From positions 31,579 through 95,578 of the forward strand of contig JANDJL010000003.1 in assembly GCA_024330965.1 (NCBI GenBank): 64,000 nucleotides of DNA. The letters are read 5' to 3'. A program made the position numbers and the translations under genes. Positions 9,461-17,323 of the stretch are shown in pieces. Source of the DNA: Nitrospira sp. (lineage in GTDB: Bacteria > Nitrospirota > Nitrospiria > Nitrospirales > Nitrospiraceae). Below the pieces are notes generated by a model. It was not told the DNA's origin and made no database searches. It saw nothing but the letters and a program-made list of their open reading frames with translations. Position 1 is the stretch's first letter; every line of letters begins with the position of its first letter.

Positions 9461-9490
9461 TTGACAGGAATTTAAAGGGGTTGGTATAGT
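9461..9490 (+). promoter_or_regulatory. Sigma-70-like promoter of the cytochrome c gene
   Basis: TTGACA at 9461-9466 and TATAGT at 9485-9490 are separated by 18 bp. Transcription would start near 9497, leaving a leader of about 90 bases before the ATG at 9590. This is one of the best promoter matches in the window. Confidence 0.65.
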
Positions 9491-9589
9491 CCGACCGTTT
9501 AACGGCTTTTGCATGCATCTCATGGCATTTCAACCTGCCGCTGTTGCGGAATCAATGCACGGTCAGTTCAATACAAAGGAGGGTGAGTG

Positions 9590-10036
9590 ATGGGGTATCT
9601 GTCTAAGTTTTTGGGGGTCAGCGCAGCGCTGATGCTGTTGTCAGCTTCGATGGTTGGGGCGGAAGAGCGAGATCCCACAAAGCCTCGTGTTCCGGCTGAT
9701 CAACTTGCGGATGCAAAAGCCATGAAGAATCCGATAGAGCCTACGGCGGACAGTATTGCCAAGGGAAAGGCTCTGTACGAAGGGAAGGGCACCTGTTTCA
9801 ATTGTCATGGGAAGACAGGAAAGGGTGACGGTCCCGCCGGCGCGATGTTGAATCCGAGCCCGCGGGATTTTACTAACTGCAAATTCCACAAGAAGCGGAA
9901 GGATGGCGAACTCTTCTGGGTCATTAAAAACGGCAGTCCCGGTACGGGGATGGTCTCTTTGATTCCAGCTGCCATCAATGACGAAGAGGCGTGGCATATT
10001 ATCAACTACGAACGAAGCTTCTGTAAGGGGGAATAG
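9590..10036 (+). CDS. Periplasmic monoheme c-type cytochrome
   Basis: A 148-residue exported class I cytochrome c. A signal peptide (hydrophobic 7-22, cleavage after VGA) is followed by one heme site CFNCH at 69-73, GKGDGPAG, and a likely distal Met in GSPGTGM (Met 121). The C terminus ends INDEEAWHIINYERSF, the usual last helix of these domains. It probably shuttles electrons in the periplasm; its partner is unknown. The ATG at 9590 is preceded by AAAGGAGGG; a GTG one codon earlier is less likely. It has its own promoter and terminator, so it is monocistronic. Confidence 0.9.
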   Translation: MGYLSKFLGVSAALMLLSASMVGAEERDPTKPRVPADQLADAKAMKNPIEPTADSIAKGKALYEGKGTCFNCHGKTGKGDGPAGAMLNPSPRDFTNCKFHKKRKDGELFWVIKNGSPGTGMVSLIPAAINDEEAWHIINYERSFCKGE

Positions 10037-10111
10037 GTAAATTCTACGTCCATCGGAGTCTGTCTATCGGGTCTGTCTATCGGATGGACGTGCAATTTCG
10101 GGAGGTCAACA

Positions 10112-10150
10112 CGGCGGACGGGAAGGTTACTTCCCGTCCGCCGTTGTTTG
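10112..10150 (+). terminator. Rho-independent terminator after the cytochrome gene
   Basis: A perfect 13-bp stem (10112-10124 with 10131-10143) with a 6-base loop is followed by TTGTTTG. It lies between the cytochrome gene and the convergent gene at 10173. Confidence 0.75.
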
Positions 10151-10172
10151 TCGGCGCGATGAGAAAAGGCAC

Positions 10173-10538
10173 TTACTGCGGCGAGGCGGTCACTCTCATT
10201 CCTTCCTTCACCGGCGGTTCGATCTTAATATGCGGCCCCTCCACCTTGGGGAGGAGACCGGCGCCGGGCTTTTCGATGATCCGTCGGTTTTCTTCGTTCA
10301 TCTGAAGGTTTTGTTTGCTGTGTCCCTCGTTGACACGAGCAGAGTCAACGAGGGCCTCCTGCCCCGTCGCGTTTTTTTGACCAGGATCGTTCGCCAGTAA
10401 CTGGCCGTTCACCGGATCTACAGCCTTCCCCATGGGATAGCCTGGGTGTTTGGGAAGCATCGCCGGATTGGCCAGTGCGAGAAGGGAACCGACGAGCCAT
10501 CCGGCCGCGATAAAACACGCAATGAGCGAGAGTTTCAT
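10173..10538 (-). CDS. Small secreted protein of unknown function
   Basis: A 121-residue protein with a clear signal peptide (MKLSLIACFIAAGWLVGSLL, cleavage near ALA-NP). The mature part is polar, rich in Pro, Gly, Asn and Glu, has no Cys and no motif I recognise. The ATG at 10538 is chosen over upstream in-frame starts because AAGGAGGT stands just before it and because it places the signal peptide at the N terminus. It converges on the cytochrome c gene; a role in the periplasm is all that can be said. Confidence 0.65.
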   Translation of the reverse strand: MKLSLIACFIAAGWLVGSLLALANPAMLPKHPGYPMGKAVDPVNGQLLANDPGQKNATGQEALVDSARVNEGHSKQNLQMNEENRRIIEKPGAGLLPKVEGPHIKIEPPVKEGMRVTASPQ

Positions 10539-11224
10539 GGCGCGACCTCCTTGTGAAAGTGAAAAAACAGGAGTGTGCGGTCGAGAAGCAGACACTCGGC
10601 CAAGGAAATGGCAGAGCAGCAGACGACAACGAACAAGAGGAAAAACATCTACCCCGGTTTCATACAGCACCCCCGGGACTAACCATAACATGGCGTACCA
10701 GTCGGACCGACGTCAAGTGGCGGCGTGGGCAAGTGCTTGATGAGGGATTGTAAGGTGTTGAAGGCCGTCGCTTTTTCGATAATGAGGATTGAGGCAAGGC
10801 GAGCGTGCTTCTTGTGGGGGCGAGACGACCGATGTTTTTTTATTGCGCGTCGGTAAAGAGAGATGCTGAAAAGCGATGAATCATATAATTCTGCCTTGTG
10901 TGGAAGGGGTCGGGATGACAAGGGAAACGATGTCTATGAGATGGGGATGGCCGATGTATCGAGCCAGGAACAGGTTGAAAACGTATGAGGAGGCTGGATT
11001 TTGATACTTGTGTTGGAAGATAGCTTGAGAGTCCCGTTGCGAACAATCCGGCAAACGGTCACCTGAACGTTTAAACGTTTCGAGGGGTTGGTACGTCCAG
11101 ATCGAGAACCGGTTAAGCATCCAGACGGAAACGTCCGGAATGATCCACCCGAGGACGTCAACTTTTTCCTTGTTGTCTAATCATCCTGCGCGAGGCGGGA
11201 GGAAAGGAGAAAACGCGGGCTGCA
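10539..11224. other. 686-bp region without a convincing gene
   Basis: No frame here has both a good ribosome site and protein-like content. It holds a 14-bp palindrome, AACGTTTAAACGTT, at 11066-11079. On the minus strand near 11125-11140 a frame reads WIIPDVSVW, which resembles the start of a PIN-domain toxin, but nothing after it fits. See the antitoxin-like gene just upstream on that strand. Confidence 0.45.
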
Positions 11225-11431
11225 TTATTGCCGGTTGGACTCGTGATCGGCCGGGTTATCCCAGAGTGTGGTGAAGGCCGTTTGCGCCAGATGTTCCGCT
11301 TCCTGCGTCAGTGAGCCTCCCCCCCTTTCCCGATGAACTAAAAAGTCAATGAAGTCAGCTACCTCAGCCTGTCGCTCCTGGGACAGCTCCCGTAACTTTT
11401 CGATAATGATCTGTTCGCTCATCTTTATCAT
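11225..11431 (-). CDS. Antitoxin-like protein (DUF2281/VapB type), no toxin partner visible
   Basis: A 68-residue protein with IIIEKLRELSQERQAEVADF, matching the short helical proteins of DUF2281/VapB-type antitoxins, which usually begin with 'LRELPPERQAEVLDFIEFL'-like text. The WDNPAD near the end is also typical. ATG at 11431 is preferred; GTG at 11446 and ATG at 11422 are alternatives. No intact toxin gene (PIN, MazF or RelE type) lies on either side, so it is an orphan or a remnant. DNA binding is inferred from the family. Confidence 0.6.
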   Translation of the reverse strand: MIKMSEQIIIEKLRELSQERQAEVADFIDFLVHRERGGGSLTQEAEHLAQTAFTTLWDNPADHESNRQ

Positions 11432-11592
11432 GGTCGTATGACTCACCCCTCAAAAAAAATCGGCGCAGACTACACCGCTTTGAAAAAAAATTCAATCGTC
11501 TCTTTCGCAAAAAGCGACTTTCTGCCCGCGAAGTTCGAAGCCATTGATAAACCGATGGTCCAGTGGTGAGTTGCGAGGAAAAAATGAACGGG

Positions 11593-13422
11593 CTAGGGGT
11601 GGTGTGTGGATGCGAGTGCGGCAGGGGCGGACAAGATAAGCGAGCCGACTGTGTCGCTCGGCTTAAACATCGGAAAAATTATCGGGCGCTGCTCCGCATT
11701 AAATCGGGACTTGGCCGCCCACGTCACTTTTTGGCGTACGTAGCCGGCAAGTTCTTCGAGCGTGACGAAACCGTTTTGATTGGTGTCGGCTTCTCCGCGA
11801 AGTCCGCGCAGAAAGAAATAGGTGAACAGCCCATGGCGATGAGCGTCGTCTTCCAAACCGGTCTTGAAGGATTCTCCGCTGATCATGTGAATCATGGCTT
11901 CTCCGTTCAGATCCCAACGGGGGATGGCGGTTTGTGCATCGGACTCGCCAGGCAATTTGGACACCAGGCCGTCAAAGATGAAGAGAGTCTGTTGGACGTT
12001 GAGCTTGGCAACGGTTGACGCGATGTGCTGAAGCGGATAGAGACGTGCGCCTGCCTCACGACTTGCGTCGGATAGAGCGAGCCATACTTCGCCGTTTGGA
12101 GCGACCATCGCCTGTCCAGCAAAATAGACGATCACCACGGCGTTCTTATCTACCCGTTGCGGAAGCCACTTGGTGAATGCAGCATCGACGGCGGCGTGAT
12201 GGGCTTGCAAATCCCGGAGCAGCATCACGTTGGATGAGGGCACGCCTCCGATCGCCTGAAAATAGTCGGCTACTCTCTGCGCGTCTGCCGAGGCGTATTT
12301 TCTTGGCCCACTCTGCGGGAGTGGATAGGTACCGATCCCGATAGCGATCAGATAGGTTCCTGGTTGCTGAAACGTGGATCGAAGAGCGGGAACCTGATCC
12401 ACGTCGTCTATGCCGGCCCCTGCCGGCTGAATTGTCAGCGAGAGTGTTTGAGGAGGCGCGACCGGTTTCCCTGACTGGGTCAGGGTGACATGGATTTCGG
12501 CTTGGAGTGGTTGGCGGGTCGGAGGCAAGGTTGCCATAAACTCCAACGATTTCGTCTGGGCCGGTTGTAACGGAGGAAGAGTCAGGGTTGTCGTGGGGAA
12601 AAGATTGAGGACCGCGGGTGTGCCCGTGAGGGAGGCCGAGACGTCCTGAACCGGAATCGTGCCGGTATTGACGACATCGACTCGGATTCGCACGTGCTCG
12701 CCGCTTTCCAGAAGTAAGTCGCCGTTCTCGTCGAGCAACAGAGCTTTGAAACGAAGCGCTGACGAGGTGGGAGGTGTCGCCGAAGAGGGCAATCCGGCCG
12801 TCGCCGAGGAAGTGGATGGGTCCGAGGCCGATTCCTGAGAGATGAAAGGTGAAGACGGTTGTTCCCCGAACGCGATTCTGGCGTCCAGAAAGACTTGGGT
12901 GGCCAACTCTTCGGCCGTATCGCGGATAAAGGGGGAGATGACGTAGTCGCAATTTCTGCCGACTTGCTCTAACCGCAGGCGCTCTCGCCGGTCCACTCTG
13001 AATTCCGTTTCCCGCAAGACAGCGCCATGGATGTCGGAGGTTCGCACGAGCGCATTCATTCGCAAGGTTGCCGGAGCTCGATCGTACAAGGCGTCTTTGT
13101 CAAGTTCAAACGACCACTCTCGGACCTCAAACGTCATCACATGATCCGGACGGACCCCGTTCTCTCGGTCCGATTCAGAGACGACCGTTTTGAACGTTCG
13201 AGACGCCTCCTCGCGCAACGCTTTCTCGATCTGGCGACCGATCGGGACCTCTCCCATCTGGCCGCATGAATTTGTGTAGCGAAAAGTCCGTTGCGCGATG
13301 GAGGAAGGGATGTCCAGTTTGACGACATGGGGTAGTGGCTCCTTGGCCGGGGAAGAATCGAGTCGTGGAACGCATGCCGGGATGCATCCGATAACCAACA
13401 ACAGGGCGGTTCCGATCATCAC
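11593..13422 (-). CDS. Caspase-fold lipoprotein lacking the catalytic His and Cys
   Basis: A protein of about 609 residues with a lipoprotein-like signal (VIGCIPAC). Around 30-190 lies a domain of unknown type, then a Ser/Pro/Thr linker near 200-225, an Ig-like/CARDB-type domain (VRIRVDVVNTGTIPVQDVSA) near 235-330, and a C-terminal caspase (peptidase C14) domain starting at YLIAIGIGTYPLP. Where active family members have YFSGHG, this has YFAGQA, and where they have DAC, it has IFDGL, so both catalytic residues are gone. The tail keeps GLFTYFFLRGLRGEAD and VTLEELAGYV. The start is uncertain: GTG 13422 has AAGGGA in front; ATG 13419 and 13485 are alternatives. It is probably a periplasmic scaffold or binding protein. 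Confidence 0.75.
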   Translation of the reverse strand: MMIGTALLLVIGCIPACVPRLDSSPAKEPLPHVVKLDIPSSIAQRTFRYTNSCGQMGEVPIGRQIEKALREEASRTFKTVVSESDRENGVRPDHVMTFEVREWSFELDKDALYDRAPATLRMNALVRTSDIHGAVLRETEFRVDRRERLRLEQVGRNCDYVISPFIRDTAEELATQVFLDARIAFGEQPSSPFISQESASDPSTSSATAGLPSSATPPTSSALRFKALLLDENGDLLLESGEHVRIRVDVVNTGTIPVQDVSASLTGTPAVLNLFPTTTLTLPPLQPAQTKSLEFMATLPPTRQPLQAEIHVTLTQSGKPVAPPQTLSLTIQPAGAGIDDVDQVPALRSTFQQPGTYLIAIGIGTYPLPQSGPRKYASADAQRVADYFQAIGGVPSSNVMLLRDLQAHHAAVDAAFTKWLPQRVDKNAVVIVYFAGQAMVAPNGEVWLALSDASREAGARLYPLQHIASTVAKLNVQQTLFIFDGLVSKLPGESDAQTAIPRWDLNGEAMIHMISGESFKTGLEDDAHRHGLFTYFFLRGLRGEADTNQNGFVTLEELAGYVRQKVTWAAKSRFNAEQRPIIFPMFKPSDTVGSLILSAPAALASTHHP

Positions 13423-13608
13423 GGACGAATCCCTTGGCTGCCATGTATCGGTCGGAGAAGATGTTATGAGTCGCACGGTCGGCATCGTTATTATCTGTTT
13501 TGGCGACGAAGCATCGGGCCGGTTCACCGTACTGGAAACATGGTGCGAAAGCAACCGCAGATTCTCGTCAGGGAGAACAACGTCGACTAGTTGAGGAGAC
13601 TTTCCTCT

Positions 13609-13638
13609 TTGAAGCCCTCGGAAGGGTTAGTGTACAAT
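13609..13638 (+). promoter_or_regulatory. Possible promoter of htrA
   Basis: TTGAAG (13609-13614) and TACAAT (13633-13638) are spaced by 18 bp in the 328-bp divergent gap between the caspase-like gene and htrA. The predicted leader is about 105 bases. The -35 match is moderate. Confidence 0.45.
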
Positions 13639-13750
13639 GCCTTTGCAAGTGGTGCCGACGTGTGGGCGAACGGGTGTGGAGAGGAAAGGAAGCAGTCGGC
13701 TCCATGAGGTTTTTGAGTGGGGGCATTCATACTTCTGGAGGATCCTATTT

Positions 13751-15259
13751 ATGGTCAATCGAAGTCGGCGAGCGTTTTTGTGGTCGATCGGCGGCGGGCT
13801 ATTCCTGGCGTTGTGCGCGTGTGTCGGCCTTGAACAGGGGCTCTCTACTGCGGACGCCGGTGTGCCCCCGGCGTTTATCCAAGGTTTCTCGGAAATCGTC
13901 AAAAAGACGACTCCGGCCGTCGTCAACATCGCGGTCACCGGAGGGGGCGAAAGCGGGCGCCGGCGCGGACTGCCGCCAGGGCCGTTCGGGAGGCCGCCGG
14001 GCGAGGAGCCTGGAGGAGAAGAGGCGCCGACTCCGCCGCCGATGCCTCCTTTTCCGCCTGGTCCGCATGGCCGCCCGGAACAAAGTGCCGGATCGGGAGT
14101 GGTGATCGACCCCAACGGATACATCGTGACCAACAACCATGTGGTGGAAGGAGCGACGCGGATTACGGTGACGTTGAACGATCGGCGGGAGTTCTCAGCC
14201 AAAATCATCGGGACTGATCCTAAAACCGATTTGGCTGTTATCAAGATCGAGGCGAAGGATCTGCCGACGCTCAAGTGGGCGGAGTACGAGAAATTGCAAG
14301 TGGGCGATCTCGTCTTGGCTGTGGGAAGTCCGTTCGGACTCAGCTCGACCGTGACGTTGGGGATCATCAGTGCGCTGGGACGGGGAAACGTGGGTATCGC
14401 GGACTACGAAGATTTTATTCAGACCGACGCCGCCATCAATCCCGGCAATTCAGGCGGGGCACTCGTCAATATGAATGGCGAGCTCATCGGCATCAATACG
14501 GCGATCTTTTCGAGAACGGGAGGATCCGAGGGCGTGGGATTCGCGATCCCCAGCAGCATCGCAGTCGATATCGTAGATAGTCTCCTGCGTACCGGCAAGG
14601 TCGTACGCGGCTGGATGGGGGTGGCGATTCAAGAGATTACGCCGGCGTTGGCCAAATCGTTCAAGTTGCCGGAAGATCGGAAGGGCGTCCTTATCAGCGA
14701 CGTCAACGAAGGCGGGCCTTCATTTGCCGCCGGGATCAGGCGTGGCGACGTGGTCGTGGCATTTAACGGCAAAGAAGTTCAAAGCGTCAGCCAGCTCCGG
14801 AACATCGTGGCCCGCACGATGGTGGGAAAAGAAGCGGAGGTCAAGATCCTGCGCGACGGCAGGGAGCAGACGATCATCGTTAAGGTGGCCGAGCGGCCAT
14901 CGGATGAAGTGTTGGCGAGGAGAGAGCCCGCGCCGTCGAAAGAACCGGACTCCATGATCAAGCCGCCGGACAATGTCCTGGCGTCTCTTCGCGCCCAGGC
15001 GTTGGACAACGCGTTGATGAGCCAGTTGAACATTCCTGCCAATGTGACCGGCGTTGTGATTGCATCGGTGGAGCCGGGCGGGCAGGCGGAAGCGGCTGGA
15101 TTGCAGCGCGGCGACGTGATTCAAGAAGTGAATCATGAAGCCGTCAAGACACTGGAGGATTATCAAAAAGCGGCCGCCAAGATCGGGAAAGACGAAGTGG
15201 TTGTTCTGTTGATCAATCGGCGCGGCAACAGTCTTTTTGTAGCGGTCAATCCCAAGTAG
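13751..15259 (+). CDS. HtrA/DegP-type periplasmic serine protease
   Basis: A 502-residue protease/chaperone that degrades misfolded envelope proteins. A signal sequence (SRRAFLWSIGGGLFLALCAC, possibly a lipoprotein) is followed by a trypsin-like domain with His130 (TNNHVV), Asp160 (KTDLAVIK) and Ser234 (NPGNSGGAL), and two PDZ domains (about 275-375 and 415-500). An unusual insert at residues 64-112 is almost all Pro, Gly, Glu and Arg; loop LA lies here in DegP. The ATG at 13751 has GGAGG nearby and gives the signal peptide; longer frames from 13637 do not. tatC follows at 141 bp. Confidence 0.93.
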   Translation: MVNRSRRAFLWSIGGGLFLALCACVGLEQGLSTADAGVPPAFIQGFSEIVKKTTPAVVNIAVTGGGESGRRRGLPPGPFGRPPGEEPGGEEAPTPPPMPPFPPGPHGRPEQSAGSGVVIDPNGYIVTNNHVVEGATRITVTLNDRREFSAKIIGTDPKTDLAVIKIEAKDLPTLKWAEYEKLQVGDLVLAVGSPFGLSSTVTLGIISALGRGNVGIADYEDFIQTDAAINPGNSGGALVNMNGELIGINTAIFSRTGGSEGVGFAIPSSIAVDIVDSLLRTGKVVRGWMGVAIQEITPALAKSFKLPEDRKGVLISDVNEGGPSFAAGIRRGDVVVAFNGKEVQSVSQLRNIVARTMVGKEAEVKILRDGREQTIIVKVAERPSDEVLARREPAPSKEPDSMIKPPDNVLASLRAQALDNALMSQLNIPANVTGVVIASVEPGGQAEAAGLQRGDVIQEVNHEAVKTLEDYQKAAAKIGKDEVVVLLINRRGNSLFVAVNPK

Positions 15260-15400
15260 AGAAGCCCAAAGAGCTCAAAATAGAGAAGAGGGCGGTGAGG
15301 AACCTCGCGACTCGGCTTCGCGACTCGGGAAGGGTCTCGTACAGCCGACGCGAGGAAAAAGAAGGCTCCGGGTCGAGAGGCCCGATCTTGGCGAGGGGAC

Positions 15401-16330
15401 GTGCTGAAACAATTCAACCAGTGGCTGCAAGAGACGATCTTCAAACCGCTGGAAGACAAGAAAATGCCGGTGATGGAGCATCTGGTGGAATTCCAGGTGC
15501 GGCTGACCCGTGCGACGATTGTTACAGCGGTCGTGTTCGTGGGGACGTTCTTTTTCGCGGACACCCTCGTCAAGTGGTTGCGCGTTCCATTGCAAAATAT
15601 GTTTGTGCCCAGCACGTTGTCGTGGGAACCGACCGACCTGCCTGCCGTTCCGTTTGTCTTTCTTGCACCGGCCGAGGCATTGTGGCAGAACGTCAAGGTG
15701 GCGGGGCTGTTTGCCATCGTGCTCGCCGCTCCCTATATCCTTTATGAGATCTGGCGATTCGTCGTGCCCGGGCTGCACGTCCAGGAACGTCGTTTCGTCG
15801 GACCGTTTGTGTGCATCAGCACCGTCGCGTTTTATGCGGGGGCTGCGTTCTCGTTTTTCTTTGTGCTCCCGTTCGCGTTGAATTTTTTAATATCCTACGG
15901 CGTCAACGCCGGTTTTACGCCCCAGATTTCCATTGCACAGTACGTCGGCTTCGCCTTGTGGTTTTTGCTGGTGTTCGGTCTGATCTTCGAAGTGCCTCTG
16001 GCGCTTACGATCATGGCGAAGCTCGGTTGGGTCGATGCCCCGTTCTTGATTCGCTACTGGAAATGGGCGTTGCTGGGGTCGTTCATCATCGCGGCGATTC
16101 TCACCCCGACTCCCGATCCTTTTAATCAAACTCTGATGGCCGGCCCCATGTTTTTGCTGTACTGGGTCGGCATTTTGGGGGCCAAGTTTTTCGGCAAGCA
16201 GCCGGCATCCGAGACTGCCGGAACCGGCATGGCGGCCGCCATGGGAGCCGGGGGGCGCGGGACGGTGGCCATGCCGAAATCTTCGGAGAGTGAGTACGTC
16301 GGGGTGCCTTCATCAGGAAGCCGACGATAA
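15401..16330 (+). CDS. tatC: Sec-independent translocase subunit TatC
   Basis: TatC recognises twin-arginine signal peptides and forms the core of the Tat export site. The 309-residue protein has six predicted transmembrane helices, the N-terminal HLVEFQVRL motif (usual HLxELRxRL), and TPTPDPFNQTLMAGPM before helix five/six. The last 45 residues are a Gly/Ala-rich tail without homology that I recognise. The GTG at 15401 is preceded by GAGGGG. No tatA/tatB gene is adjacent. Tat export would suit the Mo-cofactor genes that follow. Confidence 0.93.
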   Translation: MLKQFNQWLQETIFKPLEDKKMPVMEHLVEFQVRLTRATIVTAVVFVGTFFFADTLVKWLRVPLQNMFVPSTLSWEPTDLPAVPFVFLAPAEALWQNVKVAGLFAIVLAAPYILYEIWRFVVPGLHVQERRFVGPFVCISTVAFYAGAAFSFFFVLPFALNFLISYGVNAGFTPQISIAQYVGFALWFLLVFGLIFEVPLALTIMAKLGWVDAPFLIRYWKWALLGSFIIAAILTPTPDPFNQTLMAGPMFLLYWVGILGAKFFGKQPASETAGTGMAAAMGAGGRGTVAMPKSSESEYVGVPSSGSRR

Positions 16331-16368
16331 CCGACGGCGGAAAAAAACAAATTGAAAGGGATGATGAC

Positions 16369-17310
16369 ATGGGGCGTGAATTGACCGTTGTCAATCCTGA
16401 CGGTGACGCCTGCACCTACTTGTGGGCTTGCGCGATCTGCGATGAGAACGAACGGTGTCAAAAAGACAAAGAAGGACACAGCCGGTGGCTCGTCGGCAAG
16501 CGGATGCAGCGGGTTGAGCACAAGGTGCTGATCATGAGCAATAAAGGGGGCGTGGGCAAGAGTACCTGCACGACGAACATCGCGGTGAGTCTTGCACTCA
16601 AGGGGTGGCATGTCGGGATCTGCGACATGGACATCCATGGTCCCAACATTCCTAAGATGGTGGGGGCGGAGGGCCAAAGACTTAAAATCAGTACCAGCGG
16701 CGGTATCATCCCGTTCCAGGCCTACAATCTGAAAATCGCGTCGATGGCATTTTTGCTCCAGAGTTCCGACGACCCCATCATCTGGCGCGATGCGTACAAG
16801 TATGAGTTCATCAATCAACTGCTGGGCGGCGTCGAATGGCAAGACCTGAATTTTTTGCTCATCGATCTTCCGCCTGGGACCGGAAACGAGTCGGTGACGA
16901 CGGTTGATCTTCTGGGACGGGTCAGCGGCGCTGTCATTGTGACCACCCCGCAAGAGGTGGCCTTGCTCGATTCTCGCAAGTCGGTCACTTTCTGCAAGGA
17001 TAGCGATGTGCCGATCATCGGCATCGTCGAAAACATGAGCGGATTGGAATGTCCGCATTGCCGCGGACACATCGACGTGTTTCGGCGGGGAGGCGGCGAA
17101 GCCTCCGCGCGGGAGATGGGGGTGCCGTTTCTCGGTCATATTCCGCTGGATCCCGAGGTGGTCACCCAATCGGATGCGGGGGAACCGTATGCGCTCTTCA
17201 ATTCCGATACGCCCACCGCGGAAGCCTATCATCGCATCGCCGATCAGATCGAAATGTTCTGCAAGAGAAACGAGTCGTCGTTGAAAAGGGCGGCGTCTCG
17301 AAAAATCTAA
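16369..17310 (+). CDS. Mrp/Nbp35-type iron-sulfur carrier ATPase
   Basis: P-loop ATPases of the Mrp/ApbC/Nbp35 family carry and hand over 4Fe-4S clusters. The 313-residue protein has the deviant Walker A KGGVGKSTCTT, Asp-rich ICDMDIHGPN, LLIDLPPGTGNE and the C-terminal cluster-binding CPHC. It also has an N-terminal cysteine set (C15, C21, C24, C30); the CxxCxxxxxC part matches the N-terminal ferredoxin-like motif of eukaryotic/archaeal Nbp35 better than ordinary bacterial Mrp. It starts 38 bp after tatC and is 13 bp ahead of moeA, so it may mature Fe-S molybdoenzymes; that role is inferred. Confidence 0.9.
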   Translation: MGRELTVVNPDGDACTYLWACAICDENERCQKDKEGHSRWLVGKRMQRVEHKVLIMSNKGGVGKSTCTTNIAVSLALKGWHVGICDMDIHGPNIPKMVGAEGQRLKISTSGGIIPFQAYNLKIASMAFLLQSSDDPIIWRDAYKYEFINQLLGGVEWQDLNFLLIDLPPGTGNESVTTVDLLGRVSGAVIVTTPQEVALLDSRKSVTFCKDSDVPIIGIVENMSGLECPHCRGHIDVFRRGGGEASAREMGVPFLGHIPLDPEVVTQSDAGEPYALFNSDTPTAEAYHRIADQIEMFCKRNESSLKRAASRKI

Positions 17311-17323
17311 GGGTGGTCGCTCG

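Noticed and set aside
16126..17232. 368-codon minus-strand open frame
   Set aside because: It is antisense to tatC and the Mrp gene; both of these have full sets of family motifs.
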